From JACVRW01 sp963764665 (GTDB lineage: Bacteria > Actinomycetota > Thermoleophilia > Solirubrobacterales > Thermoleophilaceae): 64,000 nt of DNA. This document shows, in pieces, positions 18,794 to 28,073 of this stretch. The stretch's first letter is position 1. Each line of letters begins with the position of its first letter. The translations under genes were made by a program, and so were the position numbers. The stretch spans positions 1-64,000 of the forward strand of contig CAVXTL010000025.1 in NCBI GenBank assembly GCA_963764665.1, given 5' to 3'. A model generated the notes under the pieces. It saw only the letters and a program-made list of their open reading frames with translations. It ran no database searches and was not told the origin of the DNA.

Positions 18794-19687
18794 TCACTCC
18801 ACCGCGTGCAGGGCCTCCTCGATCACGTGGCGCTCCGGGGAGAAGCCGCGCAGCGGCACGTCGTCGGGAAAGCCCTCGAGCGCGGCGCGCGGAGCAAGCC
18901 CCACCAGCTCGGCCTCGACCACCTCGGCCTGCTCGCGCACACGCGCGACGATCCCGGCCAGCGGCGCCGCCCGATGGTCGTGCACGTTCGTGGACACCTG
19001 CGCGCGGCCGCGCTCGGGGAGGAAGAGGCCGAGGGCGCGGACTCCGGGAGGGCCGCCGCCCGCCTCGCGCAGCGATGCGGCGATCCGCTTTGCCACCTCC
19101 ACGTCGTCCGTGGCGAGGTCGACGTTGAAGGCGATCAACGGCGGCCTGGCGGTTACCAGCACCGCCCCTGCGCTCGGGTGGGGCGCCGCGGGCCCGTAGT
19201 CGGGCACCAGCTCGCCCGCGGCCATCCGCTCGGCCAGCTCCGCCGGGCCGCCGCGGCGGAGGTGGGACCGCTCGACGTGCTCGGGACGCGTGGCCAGCTG
19301 CCCGTAGAGGAACACCGGCAGCTCGAGCTCCTCGCCGATCAGCGCCGCGGCGGTCAGCGCCTCGGCGCACGCCGCGCCGCGCATCGTCTCGTCGAGATAG
19401 ACCAGCGGAGCCACGTCGAGCGCGCCCACGTACGGGTGCAGGCCCTGGTGGCCTCGCAGGTCGATGCCGTCGAGCGCGGCGCTCGCGGCCCCGAGCAGTG
19501 CGGGCGCAAGCTCGCCCTGACGACCGCAGATCGTGAACACGGAGCGGTTGTGGTCGGGATCCACGTGAAGGTCGAGAAAGCGCGCCGGCGCCAGCCGCCG
19601 CTCGATCCCCTCGAGCACGTCGTGATCGCGGCCCTCGCTGAAGTTCGGCACCGCGAGCAGGAGGGAGGTCGTGTCCCGCTCGGCCAT
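18794..19687 (-). CDS. Glutamate formiminotransferase-like protein (FTCD N-domain family)
   Basis: 297 residues matching the formiminotransferase half of FTCD: LLLAVPNFSEGRD at the start, the DPDHNRSVFTICG motif near 43, and RGHQGLHPYVGALDVAPLVYL near 78. The family transfers a formimino group to tetrahydrofolate during histidine breakdown. No other hut gene or cyclodeaminase is nearby, so the physiological substrate is uncertain. It is located 28 bp upstream of the small membrane protein gene on the same strand. Confidence 0.87.
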   Translation of the reverse strand: MAERDTTSLLLAVPNFSEGRDHDVLEGIERRLAPARFLDLHVDPDHNRSVFTICGRQGELAPALLGAASAALDGIDLRGHQGLHPYVGALDVAPLVYLDETMRGAACAEALTAAALIGEELELPVFLYGQLATRPEHVERSHLRRGGPAELAERMAAGELVPDYGPAAPHPSAGAVLVTARPPLIAFNVDLATDDVEVAKRIAASLREAGGGPPGVRALGLFLPERGRAQVSTNVHDHRAAPLAGIVARVREQAEVVEAELVGLAPRAALEGFPDDVPLRGFSPERHVIEEALHAVE

Positions 19688-19703
19688 GGCGTCAGTATCG
19701 CCG

Positions 19704-21334
19704 CTACTTCAGGCAGAAGCTCGAGTAGTCGTTCCCGAAGACGGGATGGAAGACCGCGCAGTCCTCGAAGTCCATGCGGTCCGACAGGAACGTCGTCCGC
19801 TTCGGATGGCCGTAGCGGCCACGTAGGCCCGGTCGACCACCCGCCGGTCGAGCTTCGCCCACTCGTCCTCCACGGCCCGGAGGTCCGGCTCGGTACCGAG
19901 GCGCTCGAGCCCGGCGTCGATCACCGGGTCCTGCACCTCGCCGACGTTGAAGTTGTTGGTCTCCGTGATCGCCTTGCTGTCGAACTGCCGCATGAACGTG
20001 AACGGGTGCGGGAAGTCGCCGGCCCAGTTCATGAACCCGGCCTGAGGGTGGGTCTGGAGATTGCCCACGGTCTGCGCGTAGACGGCGAAGTCCACGAGGC
20101 TGACCTTGGGCTCGAGCCCGATCTCGTCTAGAACGTCCGCCAGGTAGTTCATGGCCGGCGGGCCCGGATCCTGCTGCGGGCCCCAGACCTTCACCGGCGC
20201 CCCGGTGGCGCCCGCCTGCCGCACCAGTCGCCTGGCCTCCGCGATGTCGGTGCTCTTCCCGGGCTCCCCGTACGGGCACGGCTCGCGCTTCTCGTAACCC
20301 GGCATCCCCGGCGGCAGGAAGTTGCAGGTGGGCTCCATCAGACCGCCGTACACGCGAGCCAGGGCGTCCTCGCTGATGGCGAGGTTCACGGCCCGCCGCA
20401 CGGCGAGCTTGTCGAAGGGCGGGATGCTCGAGTTCAGGAAGAAGTAGCTCGTGCCCTCCGTGGGCGACTCGCGGTAGCGGTCGGGGTGCTGCCGGACCTC
20501 GCGCAGCATGTCCGGCGGGGGCGGGTCCAGCATGTAGTCGAGCTTGCCGCGCAGCACGTCCTGCGCCGCGCGCGGCGGGGCCACGACCTTCATGGTGATC
20601 CTGTCCACCTTCGCCGCCGGCACGCCCGGAAGCTCGAAGTCCTCCACGCGCTCCAGGACGAACCCGCCTCCGCCCGAGGAGCGAGCGATCCGGAACGGGC
20701 CCACACCTGGCGGGGGCGTTCTCGTGAGGTTGCGGAACGGCGTGTCCCCCGGCACCACGCCTGAGTAGAGCGTGGCGAGCGCGTTCGAGAAGGTCGAATC
20801 CGGCGCCTTCAGCTCGATTGCTATCGAACGCTGGGTGTCGTCGGTGTCGATGCCGGCGATGTCCGCGTCCGGCTCGGGCCGCTTCGCGTACTCGTCGGCG
20901 CCGCGCACTCCGGCGAAGAACCCGGTGGCCGCCGACCCGAGCGCCAGAAGGCGCTTGACCGTGTGCTCGAAGTCCGAGGCCTTCACAGGCGTGCCGTCGG
21001 AGTACTTCAGCCCCTCCCTGAGGCGCAGGCGGTAGGTCTTTCCGTCCGCCGAGATCTCGGGGAGCTCCTCGGCCAGCCCCGGGATCAGCTCGGTGCCGCT
21101 CGCCCCCTCGGCGTGACGGTACGTGAGCAGGGGCGTGTAGACGACCCACATCGTCTCCCAGCCGTTGAGCGTGTTGCTCATCGCGGGATCGAGCGCATCG
21201 GGCTGAGCCGATTGCGAGATGGTGATGGAGCCGCCGGTGTCGTCGTCGTCGCCGCACGCGGCGAGCATCGACGCCAACGCGAGAGCCACCACGCAGGCCA
21301 GGGCGGGTGCGGATCGACGTCTGCGCGAGTGCAA
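19704..21334 (-). CDS. Family-5 substrate-binding lipoprotein with a frameshift near its C-terminus
   Basis: Third SBP_bac_5 receptor of the window. TTG 21334 starts a lipoprotein signal ending MLAAC, followed by GDDDD. The core LREGLKYSDGTPVKASDFEHTV closely matches the receptor at 8635. The frame reads correctly to VVDRAYVAA near 19815. One base then appears missing. In the next frame the expected tail YGHPKRTTFLSDRMDFED continues to the family ending HPVFGNDYSSFCLK and a stop at 19704. Without repair the protein ends at 19709 with an unrelated basic tail. Restored length is about 543. It has no adjacent permease, so it may share another transporter. Confidence 0.84.
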
Positions 21335-21383
21335 CCAGCGCCACTCTTACGCGCGGGCGAGCCCCGCGTCAAGGTGGTCGCGG

Positions 21384-21905
21384 CTATCGCGGCCCGGACA
21401 GGCCCATGGCTTCGAGGGCCTCGTTGCGGTCCGAGTACTCGACCACGCTGGCCGCCCTGCCGTCGCGGAGCGTCAGGACGTGGGCCAGCTCCATCTCGAG
21501 CGGGATTCTGGCGAACGCGTCAATTTGCCGGATTCGGCCTCCGTCGAGGGTGACCAGATGCGCGATCCGGCCGCTGATCGGTATGCCGCTTCCCACGCCG
21601 GTTCCCGTGGCCTCGATCAGGACGAGATGACGGCCCGGCTCAGGAAGGTCGATCACCCGTACGGGCTCGAAGGTCAGGCCGGGGGCGGCGCTCTCGAGCT
21701 CGGCGAGCATGCGGCTGAAGCCGTCCCACCCCTCGAACCTGCCGTCGGTGCCGGGTATGTCGGCCGCTTGGTTCACGACCGCGTCCTCGTGCCACCGGTC
21801 TGCGTAGTCCTGGGGGTCGTGCATGTCGCCCCCGTAGAGCCAGCGGAAGTGGTCGGGGACCTCCTGCGACATGCTCCGCCGAGTATCCCGCCTCCGGCGG
21901 TTCAT
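21384..21905 (-). CDS. SnoaL/NTF2-like domain protein
   Basis: Up to 173 residues. The alpha+beta barrel pattern (ADRWHEDAVVNQAAD, GWDGFSRMLAELESA, LVTLDGGRIRQIDAF) fits the SnoaL-like polyketide-cyclase/NTF2 superfamily, which includes isomerases, hydrolases and non-catalytic ligand binders. Two starts are possible: ATG 21905 with GGAG 8 nt upstream, or ATG 21872 with GGCGGAG adjacent. The shorter form begins MSQEVPDHFRWLYGG and removes an Arg-rich tail. It is divergent from tRNA-Met. Confidence 0.7.
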   Translation of the reverse strand: MNRRRRDTRRSMSQEVPDHFRWLYGGDMHDPQDYADRWHEDAVVNQAADIPGTDGRFEGWDGFSRMLAELESAAPGLTFEPVRVIDLPEPGRHLVLIEATGTGVGSGIPISGRIAHLVTLDGGRIRQIDAFARIPLEMELAHVLTLRDGRAASVVEYSDRNEALEAMGLSGPR

Positions 21906-21935
21906 GGCTCTGCTCCGGCTATCCTCGCCCCTCGC

Positions 21936-22008
21936 GGCTCCGTAGCTCAGCGGTTAGAGCGCACGACTCATAATCGTGAGGTCCCTGGTTCGAATCCAGG
22001 CGGAGCTA
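21936..22008 (+). tRNA. tRNA with CAT anticodon, probably elongator tRNA-Met
   Basis: A 73-nt cloverleaf. The acceptor stem GGCTCCG pairs with CGGAGCT, including one G-U. The D-arm contains GCTCAGCGGTTAGAGC. The anticodon stem CACGA/TCGTG holds loop CTCATAA (anticodon CAT), and the T-arm is CCTGG TTCGAAT CCAGG. The body resembles elongator tRNA-Met more than initiator. tRNA-Ile2, which also carries CAT before lysidine modification, cannot be excluded. CCA is not encoded. A TATCCT sequence lies about 11 nt upstream. Confidence 0.95.
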
Positions 22009-22015
22009 TCGACCT

Positions 22016-22726
22016 CTAGGAGTTGCCAGGCTCCTCCGGATGCGCGCCCGTGCAGGGCTCGTCGACCACGTAGATCTCGTCGAGCACGGTCTCCTCGCCC
22101 GGGTCCTGGGTGACGTCGCCGTCGGGATTCAGCCAGATCAGAACGCGCGCCCTGGCCGGCTGATTCAGACCGACGCTGCCGATGCCCGCGTTCCCGTTGT
22201 CGTCGGTCGTGAAAGGCGTGTTGGCCACACCGGTGGCACCCTCGAGGAACTCTGCGCGGAACGCGTAGGTCGTATTCGGCTCGAAGTTGACCACGAAGAC
22301 GGCCTGGGAGAAGTCATTCGGTCCACCGCAGTCTCGGTTCTCGGCGTGGAACGTCGGGGCCACGGGACCCAGCGTCCTGAATGTCTGGACCGGGCTGCAG
22401 CCATCTCCTCCACCAGGGTTCTCGGTATCGGTGGCGCACAGCCGGTAGCGATACACGGCTCCGGACACGAGCTGGTCGACCGCCTCCGACGCGGATCGCG
22501 TGTTATCCGCGCCGTACTGGAAGTTCCGCACCGGGGTGGGCCGGCTGTGGTTCTCGGCGGGACCCCAGTTGAAGTAGTAGGTGCCCGAGCCACCGATCGT
22601 GGACACCGCCTTGCCGTTCAGCGTCGCGCTCGTCTCCGTGATGTCGGTCGCCGGTTGGCGCACACCCACGCCGCAGCTCGAGACCACCATGCCGAGCACA
22701 CAGACCGCGAGGCCGAGCCGCTTCAT
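22016..22726 (-). CDS. Secreted lipoprotein with fibronectin-III-like segment
   Basis: 236 residues. The signal MKRLGLAVCVLGMVVSSCG has a lipobox-like SSC, suggesting membrane anchoring. Residues 25-120 (ATDITETSATLNGKA, TYYFNWG, VYRYRLCATD) have the beta-sandwich pattern of fibronectin-III-like repeats. The C-terminal 110 residues resemble an extracellular beta domain with acidic residues and cysteines. Function unknown. It ends 8 bp from tRNA-Met, which is on the opposite strand. Confidence 0.72.
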   Translation of the reverse strand: MKRLGLAVCVLGMVVSSCGVGVRQPATDITETSATLNGKAVSTIGGSGTYYFNWGPAENHSRPTPVRNFQYGADNTRSASEAVDQLVSGAVYRYRLCATDTENPGGGDGCSPVQTFRTLGPVAPTFHAENRDCGGPNDFSQAVFVVNFEPNTTYAFRAEFLEGATGVANTPFTTDDNGNAGIGSVGLNQPARARVLIWLNPDGDVTQDPGEETVLDEIYVVDEPCTGAHPEEPGNS

Positions 22727-22735
22727 GGCCGCAGC

Positions 22736-23041
22736 CTAACTCCCGGCCTCCTGCCGCACCACCAGCGCCTGGGTGCTGTCCATCCACATCTCCCACCGGC
22801 CCGAAGCCGACTGGCGCTCGTCGTGGAAGCGGTAGGGGCGGCGGCCTCCGAACTCGGTGTTGCGCAGGTGCGAGACACCGCCGAGGACGGACGCGATCCG
22901 GCGCCGCTGCCACCCCAGCGCGTCCTCGATCTCCGGGAACGTCCGAGGCGTGTCCGGCACTGCGGCCAGACCGGTCAGCAACTCCCGCATGAGGTCGCTG
23001 CAGCGATCGTAGAAGCGCGCGATCTCGTCGGTTTCCGCCAT
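22736..23041 (-). CDS. Small winged-helix-like protein
   Basis: About 101 residues from ATG 23041. The helix pattern TFPEIEDALGWQRRRIASVLGGVSHL followed by GRRPYRFHDERQS looks like a winged helix (HTH plus beta wing). It could be a transcription factor, or one domain of a MEDS-type regulator split into its own gene. The family is not certain. It lies 47 bp downstream of the MEDS-HATPase gene on the same strand, and a lipoprotein gene follows after 9 bp. Confidence 0.6.
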   Translation of the reverse strand: MAETDEIARFYDRCSDLMRELLTGLAAVPDTPRTFPEIEDALGWQRRRIASVLGGVSHLRNTEFGGRRPYRFHDERQSASGRWEMWMDSTQALVVRQEAGS

Positions 23042-23088
23042 CGCGTTATGCGAGGCGTGCTGCCGGGAACCGCGAGCCGCCGGAGTGC

Positions 23089-23985
23089 TCAGGCCCAGAG
23101 CCGGACCGTCAGCCCGCCGGGTGAGGTGATCAGCTCGAGACGGTCGGTCAGCTGGCGCGCCACCCACAGGCCGGCGCCATCGTGGCCGGCCACTCCCGGG
23201 GGCAGGTAGCCGGCTAGCGGGTCATCCATACCCGCCCCGTAGTCGGCGATCTCGCAGACGATGCGGCCGTTCACGGTGCCCACGCGAATCTCCCGCGGCC
23301 CATAGCCGTGGCGGCGCGCGTTCGACAGGATCTCGCTGGCAGCGGTGAGCAGCGGGGCGGCCCTGCCGCCGGCCAGGCCCTCCGCAGCGAGCTCGCGCGC
23401 CAGGCGGGACCGGATCTCGTACGCATCGTCGTCGAGCGGGAGGGTCCGGAGCCCTTCCAGCGGCTGCGGCTCGGGCGTCAGGGCGCGAACGAGCTCCTCC
23501 GTGTCGTCACGGTCCGGACCATGGGTGTGCGCTGCCCCCTCGACGACATGGTCGGGCAGGGTCCGTGCGTCGTAGGGGCACACGATCCAGGCCGGCTCGT
23601 CGGCGAAGGCGCGGTTGAGAATGGACTCGTAGGCCGTCCACTCCGCCCACTCCTGTGGCGAGATCCCGAACTGCACCTCGCCGATCACGCGGACTCCCGG
23701 CGCGCCGTTGCGCAGGGCGTGCCGCAGCGTCCTGCTGTAGCCGGCAACGGTGTGAGCGGGCCGCGTGTACCAGTCGTCGCGGTCCAGGAACGAGACGCGC
23801 TCGGAGGCTTCGCCCAGGGCCTCCCGCAGCAAGTCGCAGTTGGCGCGGGTGGTGACGGTCACCACCGACTCGCCCCGCTTCAGGCCGGCCTTGACGAATG
23901 GAGCCATGCGCCCGGCGAACTCCTCGTCGGAGGAGTAGACGAAGGCGTCGTGTCGAAGGGCCGGCGAGTTCGTACCAGGAACCAT
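23089..23985 (-). CDS. MEDS sensory domain plus HATPase anti-sigma regulator (RsbA-like)
   Basis: 298 residues in two domains. Residues 10-160 match MEDS (DAFVYSSDEEFAGRMAPFV, GESVVTVTT, WTAYESILNRAFADEPAWIVCPYD), a sensory fold seen in DcmR and RsbA-type regulators. Residues 190-298 are an HATPase of the RsbW kind: LLTAASEILSNARRHGYG (N-box), CEIADYGAGMDDP (G1) and GAGLWVARQL (G2). It probably controls a sigma factor by phosphorylation or binding; the partner is not adjacent. It is divergent from the SRPBCC gene. Confidence 0.86.
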   Translation of the reverse strand: MVPGTNSPALRHDAFVYSSDEEFAGRMAPFVKAGLKRGESVVTVTTRANCDLLREALGEASERVSFLDRDDWYTRPAHTVAGYSRTLRHALRNGAPGVRVIGEVQFGISPQEWAEWTAYESILNRAFADEPAWIVCPYDARTLPDHVVEGAAHTHGPDRDDTEELVRALTPEPQPLEGLRTLPLDDDAYEIRSRLARELAAEGLAGGRAAPLLTAASEILSNARRHGYGPREIRVGTVNGRIVCEIADYGAGMDDPLAGYLPPGVAGHDGAGLWVARQLTDRLELITSPGGLTVRLWA

Positions 23986-24038
23986 ACGCCCCTGAGCCGG
24001 GAAGCTCGGCCCGGCCGTACCCTCGAAGTGGTCCCTCG

Positions 24039-24494
24039 ATGAAGGTGCATCTGCTGGCGCGCGAGCAGCATGTCCCGGCTCCGCCGGAGGAGGTGTTCGC
24101 GTTCTTCGCGGACGCCCACAACCTGGAGGCGATCACCCCGCCCTGGCTCGGGTTCCGCGTGGTCACACCCGGGCCGATAGAGATGCGCGCCGGCGCTCTC
24201 ATCGAGTACCGCCTGGCGCTCCACCGCATCCCGGTTCGATGGCTCACCCACATCGAGGAGTGGACCCCCGGGCGCAGCTTCGTGGACGCGCAGCTGAGAG
24301 GCCCCTACCGGCTCTGGCATCACACGCACACGTTCACGCCGGCCGGCCGCGGCACGCTCGTCGGCGACCGGGTGCGCTACGCGCTCCCGTTCGGACCGCT
24401 CGGCGCGGTCGCGCATGCGGCCCTGGTGCGCCGCGATCTCGAGCGCATCTTCGACTATCGCCGGCCCGCAATCGAACGACGCTTCACAAAGTAA
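24039..24494 (+). CDS. SRPBCC (START/Bet v1-like) family protein
   Basis: 151 residues from ATG 24039. VPAPPEEVFAFFADAHNLEAITPPWLGF is the typical SRPBCC opening, and WTPGRSFVDAQLRGPYRLWHHTHTF is the conserved core of the cyclase/dehydrase-like subgroup that binds hydrophobic ligands in a deep pocket. The end, ALVRRDLERIFDYRRPAIERRF, is the long C-terminal helix. It lies 13 bp upstream of the ABC exporter genes and may share their transcript. Confidence 0.86.
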   Translation: MKVHLLAREQHVPAPPEEVFAFFADAHNLEAITPPWLGFRVVTPGPIEMRAGALIEYRLALHRIPVRWLTHIEEWTPGRSFVDAQLRGPYRLWHHTHTFTPAGRGTLVGDRVRYALPFGPLGAVAHAALVRRDLERIFDYRRPAIERRFTK

Positions 24495-24507
24495 AGTAAG
24501 AAGGCTG

Positions 24508-26271
24508 ATGGCGACGTTCTGGCGCTTGCTCGGATTCCTGCGCCCCTACCGCGGCGGGGTCATCGCCTCCTTCCTGCTTGCGGCCGCCGCCATGGGCACC
24601 GGCGTGCTCGTGCCCTACCTGATCGGCCAGACCGTGAACGACATCCGCGACGGCGGCGTGAACCTGTGGCCGCTCGCGCTCGCCGTGGCGGGAGCAGGCG
24701 TGCTGCGGCTGGCGTTCAGCGTCACGCGACGGCTGGTGGCCGGCCGCGTCTCGCTCGGGGTGGAGTACGACCTCCGCAACCGGATGTACCAGCACCTCCA
24801 GGCGCTCGAGCTCGCCTTCTTCGACGGCCAGCAGACCGGGCAGCTGATGTCGCGCGCGACGGTCGACCTGCAGGCGGTCCGCTTCTTCCTCGGCTACGGG
24901 CTGATCTTCATCATGCAGTCGCTGCTCACGATCGTGATCGCCGCCACGGTGATGTTCGCCGTGGATCCAGGCCTGGCCGCGGTGTCGCTGGCGCCGATGC
25001 CGTTCGTGATCTGGATCGCCTTCCGCTACGGGCGCCTCAACCGGCCCGCGACGCAGGAGGTGCAGCAGCGCATCGCCGAGCTGACCGCCGAGGTCGAGGA
25101 GAACGTGGGCGGCGTGCGGGTGGTCAAGGCCTTCGCGCAGGAGGAGCGCCAGCTGCTGCGCTTCGACGGGGCCGTGGCGCGCGTGTTCGACCAGTCGATG
25201 GTCTCCACGCGGCTGCGCGCCTTCTACGCCCCGCTGATCGGCTTCCTCCCCCAGCTGGGCCTGGCCGGGTTGCTGTTCGTGGGCGGCCACCAGGCGATCA
25301 ACGGGTCGCTGGACGTAGGCGAGTTCGTGGCGTTCTACGGATACGTGCTCATGCTCACCTCGCCGATGCGCATGCTCGGGATGGCGCTCGGGATGGCGCA
25401 GCGCGCGGTGGCCTCCGGCGCGCGCGTGTTCGAGCTGCTGGACCGCGAGCCCACCCTCACCGCCCCCGCGGAGCCCACGCCGCTGCCGAGCGGCGGCGGG
25501 CGGGTCGAGCTGCGCGACGTGACCTTCGGCTACGACGGCGCCGAGCCGGTGCTCCGCAACGTGACCCTCGACGTCGAGCCCGGCCGAACGGTCGCGCTCG
25601 TGGGTCCCACCGGCTCCGGCAAGACGACGCTGGTGATGCTCGTGCCGCGCCTCTACGACCCGGACGAGGGGGCCGTGCTCGTGGACGGCGTGGACGTGCG
25701 CCGGCTCGACCCGGCCGAGCTGCGCCGCGAGGTGGCGGTCGTCTCCGACGACGCCTTCCTGTTCTCGGCGCCGCTGGCGGACAACATCGCGTACGCGCGC
25801 CCCGACGCAAGCGAGGCGGCCATCATGCGCGCCGCCGAGCGCGCCGGTCTCAGCGAGGTCGTGGAGGACCTCCCCGATGGCCTGGAGACGCTCGTCGGCG
25901 AGCGCGGACACACCCTGTCCGGCGGGCAGCGCCAGCGCGTGGCGATCGCACGCGCGCTTCTCGCCGAGCCGCGCATCCTGATCCTGGACGACGCGACCTC
26001 GAGCGTGGACGCCACGACCGAGAACCTCATCAAGTCGGCGCTGGCCGAGGTGATGAAGGGCCGCACCACCTTCGTGATCGCGCACAGGCTCTCGACGATC
26101 GCCCTGGCCGACGAGGTCGTGGTGCTCGAGGACGGCGAGATCGTGGCCCGCGGCACCCATGACGAGCTGCTCGAGGACTCGCCGCTCTACCGCGAGATCG
26201 CCGAGAAGGGCCTGCCCGGCCAGGTCTTCCTAACGCGCGAGGACCCGGAGCGCGAGGTGGCCGGCCTGTGA
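24508..26271 (+). CDS. Heterodimeric ABC exporter half, degenerate-site subunit
   Basis: 587 residues: an ABC_membrane type 1 exporter domain with six helices (about 1-320), then an ATPase. Walker A GPTGSGKTT is near 366 and the signature LSGGQRQR near 471. Walker B reads LILDD near 490, so the catalytic glutamate is aspartate. This is the pattern of the degenerate-site subunit in heterodimeric exporters such as TM287/288 or BmrCD. The start at ATG 24508 has AAGAAGG upstream; its stop overlaps the next gene. The substrate is likely a drug or lipid. Confidence 0.92.
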   Translation: MATFWRLLGFLRPYRGGVIASFLLAAAAMGTGVLVPYLIGQTVNDIRDGGVNLWPLALAVAGAGVLRLAFSVTRRLVAGRVSLGVEYDLRNRMYQHLQALELAFFDGQQTGQLMSRATVDLQAVRFFLGYGLIFIMQSLLTIVIAATVMFAVDPGLAAVSLAPMPFVIWIAFRYGRLNRPATQEVQQRIAELTAEVEENVGGVRVVKAFAQEERQLLRFDGAVARVFDQSMVSTRLRAFYAPLIGFLPQLGLAGLLFVGGHQAINGSLDVGEFVAFYGYVLMLTSPMRMLGMALGMAQRAVASGARVFELLDREPTLTAPAEPTPLPSGGGRVELRDVTFGYDGAEPVLRNVTLDVEPGRTVALVGPTGSGKTTLVMLVPRLYDPDEGAVLVDGVDVRRLDPAELRREVAVVSDDAFLFSAPLADNIAYARPDASEAAIMRAAERAGLSEVVEDLPDGLETLVGERGHTLSGGQRQRVAIARALLAEPRILILDDATSSVDATTENLIKSALAEVMKGRTTFVIAHRLSTIALADEVVVLEDGEIVARGTHDELLEDSPLYREIAEKGLPGQVFLTREDPEREVAGL

Positions 26272-28037
26272 GGCGGATGTGGAGCATCCTGCGCGGGGAG
26301 GAGCGCCGCTCGCGAAAGCTGCGGCACCTGTTCACGCTGCTGCGCCCGTATCGAACGCGGGTGATCCTCACGCTCGTCGCGCTGACGGTGGCCACCGCCG
26401 CCGCGCTCGTCCCGCCGTACCTGGCCGGCCAGGCCGTCGATGCGATCACCGACGGCGACTCGGGCCGGCTGACCGTGCTCCTGATCGTGTTCGTGGGCGC
26501 CGCGGTGCTCAACTGGGGCGCCACCTACGTGCAGACGTTCCTCATCAACTGGGTCGGGCAACGAGCCCTCCAGGACCTGCGGATCCAGATCTTCCGCCAC
26601 CTCCAGCGGCTGTCGATCGGCTTCTACTCCCGGAACAAGGCCGGCGTGCTCATCTCGCGGCTCACCAACGACGTGCAGGCGCTCGACCAGCTGGTGACCG
26701 AGGGCATGCAGACGCTGTTCTCCTCGACCCTCACGCTCGTGGGCATCACGGTGATCCTGCTCCTGCTCGACCCGGCGCTCGCCATGGTCACGTTCCTGAC
26801 CTTCCCGCTGCTCCTCATCGGGAGCGTCCTCTTCCGCCTGGCGTCCTCCGGCGCCTACCGGCTCACGCGCGAGCGGATCGCCCAGGTGACCGCCTACCTC
26901 CAGGAGACGCTCTCGGGGGTCCGCGTGGTGCGGGCCTTCGGCCAGGAGGGGCGCCACACCCGTCGCTTCGCGAAGCTGAACGACGAGCACCGCGAGGCCA
27001 ACATGCGCACGGTCAACCTCAACGCGGCCTACTTCCCCGCGGTGGAGCTGCTGTCCACCGCGGCCACCGCGGTGATCCTGATCTACGGCGGCAACCGGGT
27101 GCTGGGCGGCCAGGCGTCGATCGGCGTGCTCGTGTCGTTCGTCTTCTACCTCCAGAGCTTCTTCGACCCGATCCAGTCGCTCTCCCAGCTCTACACCACC
27201 TACCAGGCGGGCATGGCGGCGCTCGACAAGATCTTCGAGCTGCTCGACGAGGAGCCCGACATCCGCGACCGGCCGGACGCGTTCGAGCTCCCCCGGCTGC
27301 GCGGCGAGATCGAGTTCGACGGCGTGACGTTCGCCTACGGCGACGGGGAGCCTGCGCTCTGCGACGTGTCCCTGCACGTCCCGCCCGGCCAGACCGTGGC
27401 GCTCGTGGGCGCCACCGGCGCCGGCAAGTCCACCCTGGCGAAGCTCGTCGCGCGCTTCTACGACCCCGACCAGGGCCGGGTGCTCGTGGACGGCCACGAC
27501 CTGCGCGGGGTCACCGAGCAGTCGCTGCGCTCCCAGCTGGGGATCGTGCCGCAGGAGAGCTTCCTGTTCTCGGGCACGATCCGCGACAACATCGGCTTCG
27601 GCCGGGCCGACGCCACGGACGAGGACGTGCGGGCCGCGGCCGCCGCGGTGGGCGCCGACAGCTTCATCGAGCGCCTGCCCGACGGCTACGACACCGAGGT
27701 CGGCGAGCGCGGCGGCCACCTGTCCGCCGGGCAGCGCCAGCTCGTGGCCTTCGCCCGGGCGGCGGCCGCCGACCCGCGCGTGCTGATCCTCGACGAGGCC
27801 ACCTCGAACGTGGACGTGCGCACCGAGTCGCAGATCGAGCGCGGCCTGCGGCGCCTGCTGGCGGGGCGCACGGCGCTGGTGATCGCCCACCGCCTCTCGA
27901 CCATCCGCGGCGCCGGCCGCATCGTGGTGCTCGCGGGCGGCCGCATCGCCGAGCAGGGCACCCATGACGAGCTGCTGGCGGCGGACGGCGCCTACGCGCG
28001 CCTCTACCGCGACTGGGCCGACCAGGCGGTCGCCTGA
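26268..28037 (+). CDS. Heterodimeric ABC exporter half, catalytic-site subunit
   Basis: 589 residues starting at GTG 26268, overlapping the partner's TGA. It has six transmembrane helices, then Walker A GATGAGKST near 382. The signature is altered to LSAGQRQ, and Walker B LILDEATSNVD near 505 has the intact catalytic glutamate. A weakened signature here together with the aspartate Walker B in the partner is what a single degenerate ATP site requires. The two proteins should form one exporter. Confidence 0.92.
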   Translation: MRRMWSILRGEERRSRKLRHLFTLLRPYRTRVILTLVALTVATAAALVPPYLAGQAVDAITDGDSGRLTVLLIVFVGAAVLNWGATYVQTFLINWVGQRALQDLRIQIFRHLQRLSIGFYSRNKAGVLISRLTNDVQALDQLVTEGMQTLFSSTLTLVGITVILLLLDPALAMVTFLTFPLLLIGSVLFRLASSGAYRLTRERIAQVTAYLQETLSGVRVVRAFGQEGRHTRRFAKLNDEHREANMRTVNLNAAYFPAVELLSTAATAVILIYGGNRVLGGQASIGVLVSFVFYLQSFFDPIQSLSQLYTTYQAGMAALDKIFELLDEEPDIRDRPDAFELPRLRGEIEFDGVTFAYGDGEPALCDVSLHVPPGQTVALVGATGAGKSTLAKLVARFYDPDQGRVLVDGHDLRGVTEQSLRSQLGIVPQESFLFSGTIRDNIGFGRADATDEDVRAAAAAVGADSFIERLPDGYDTEVGERGGHLSAGQRQLVAFARAAAADPRVLILDEATSNVDVRTESQIERGLRRLLAGRTALVIAHRLSTIRGAGRIVVLAGGRIAEQGTHDELLAADGAYARLYRDWADQAVA

Positions 28038-28073
28038 CGTGCGCAAGCAGCCTGGCTATCCTGGTCAGCCCCT

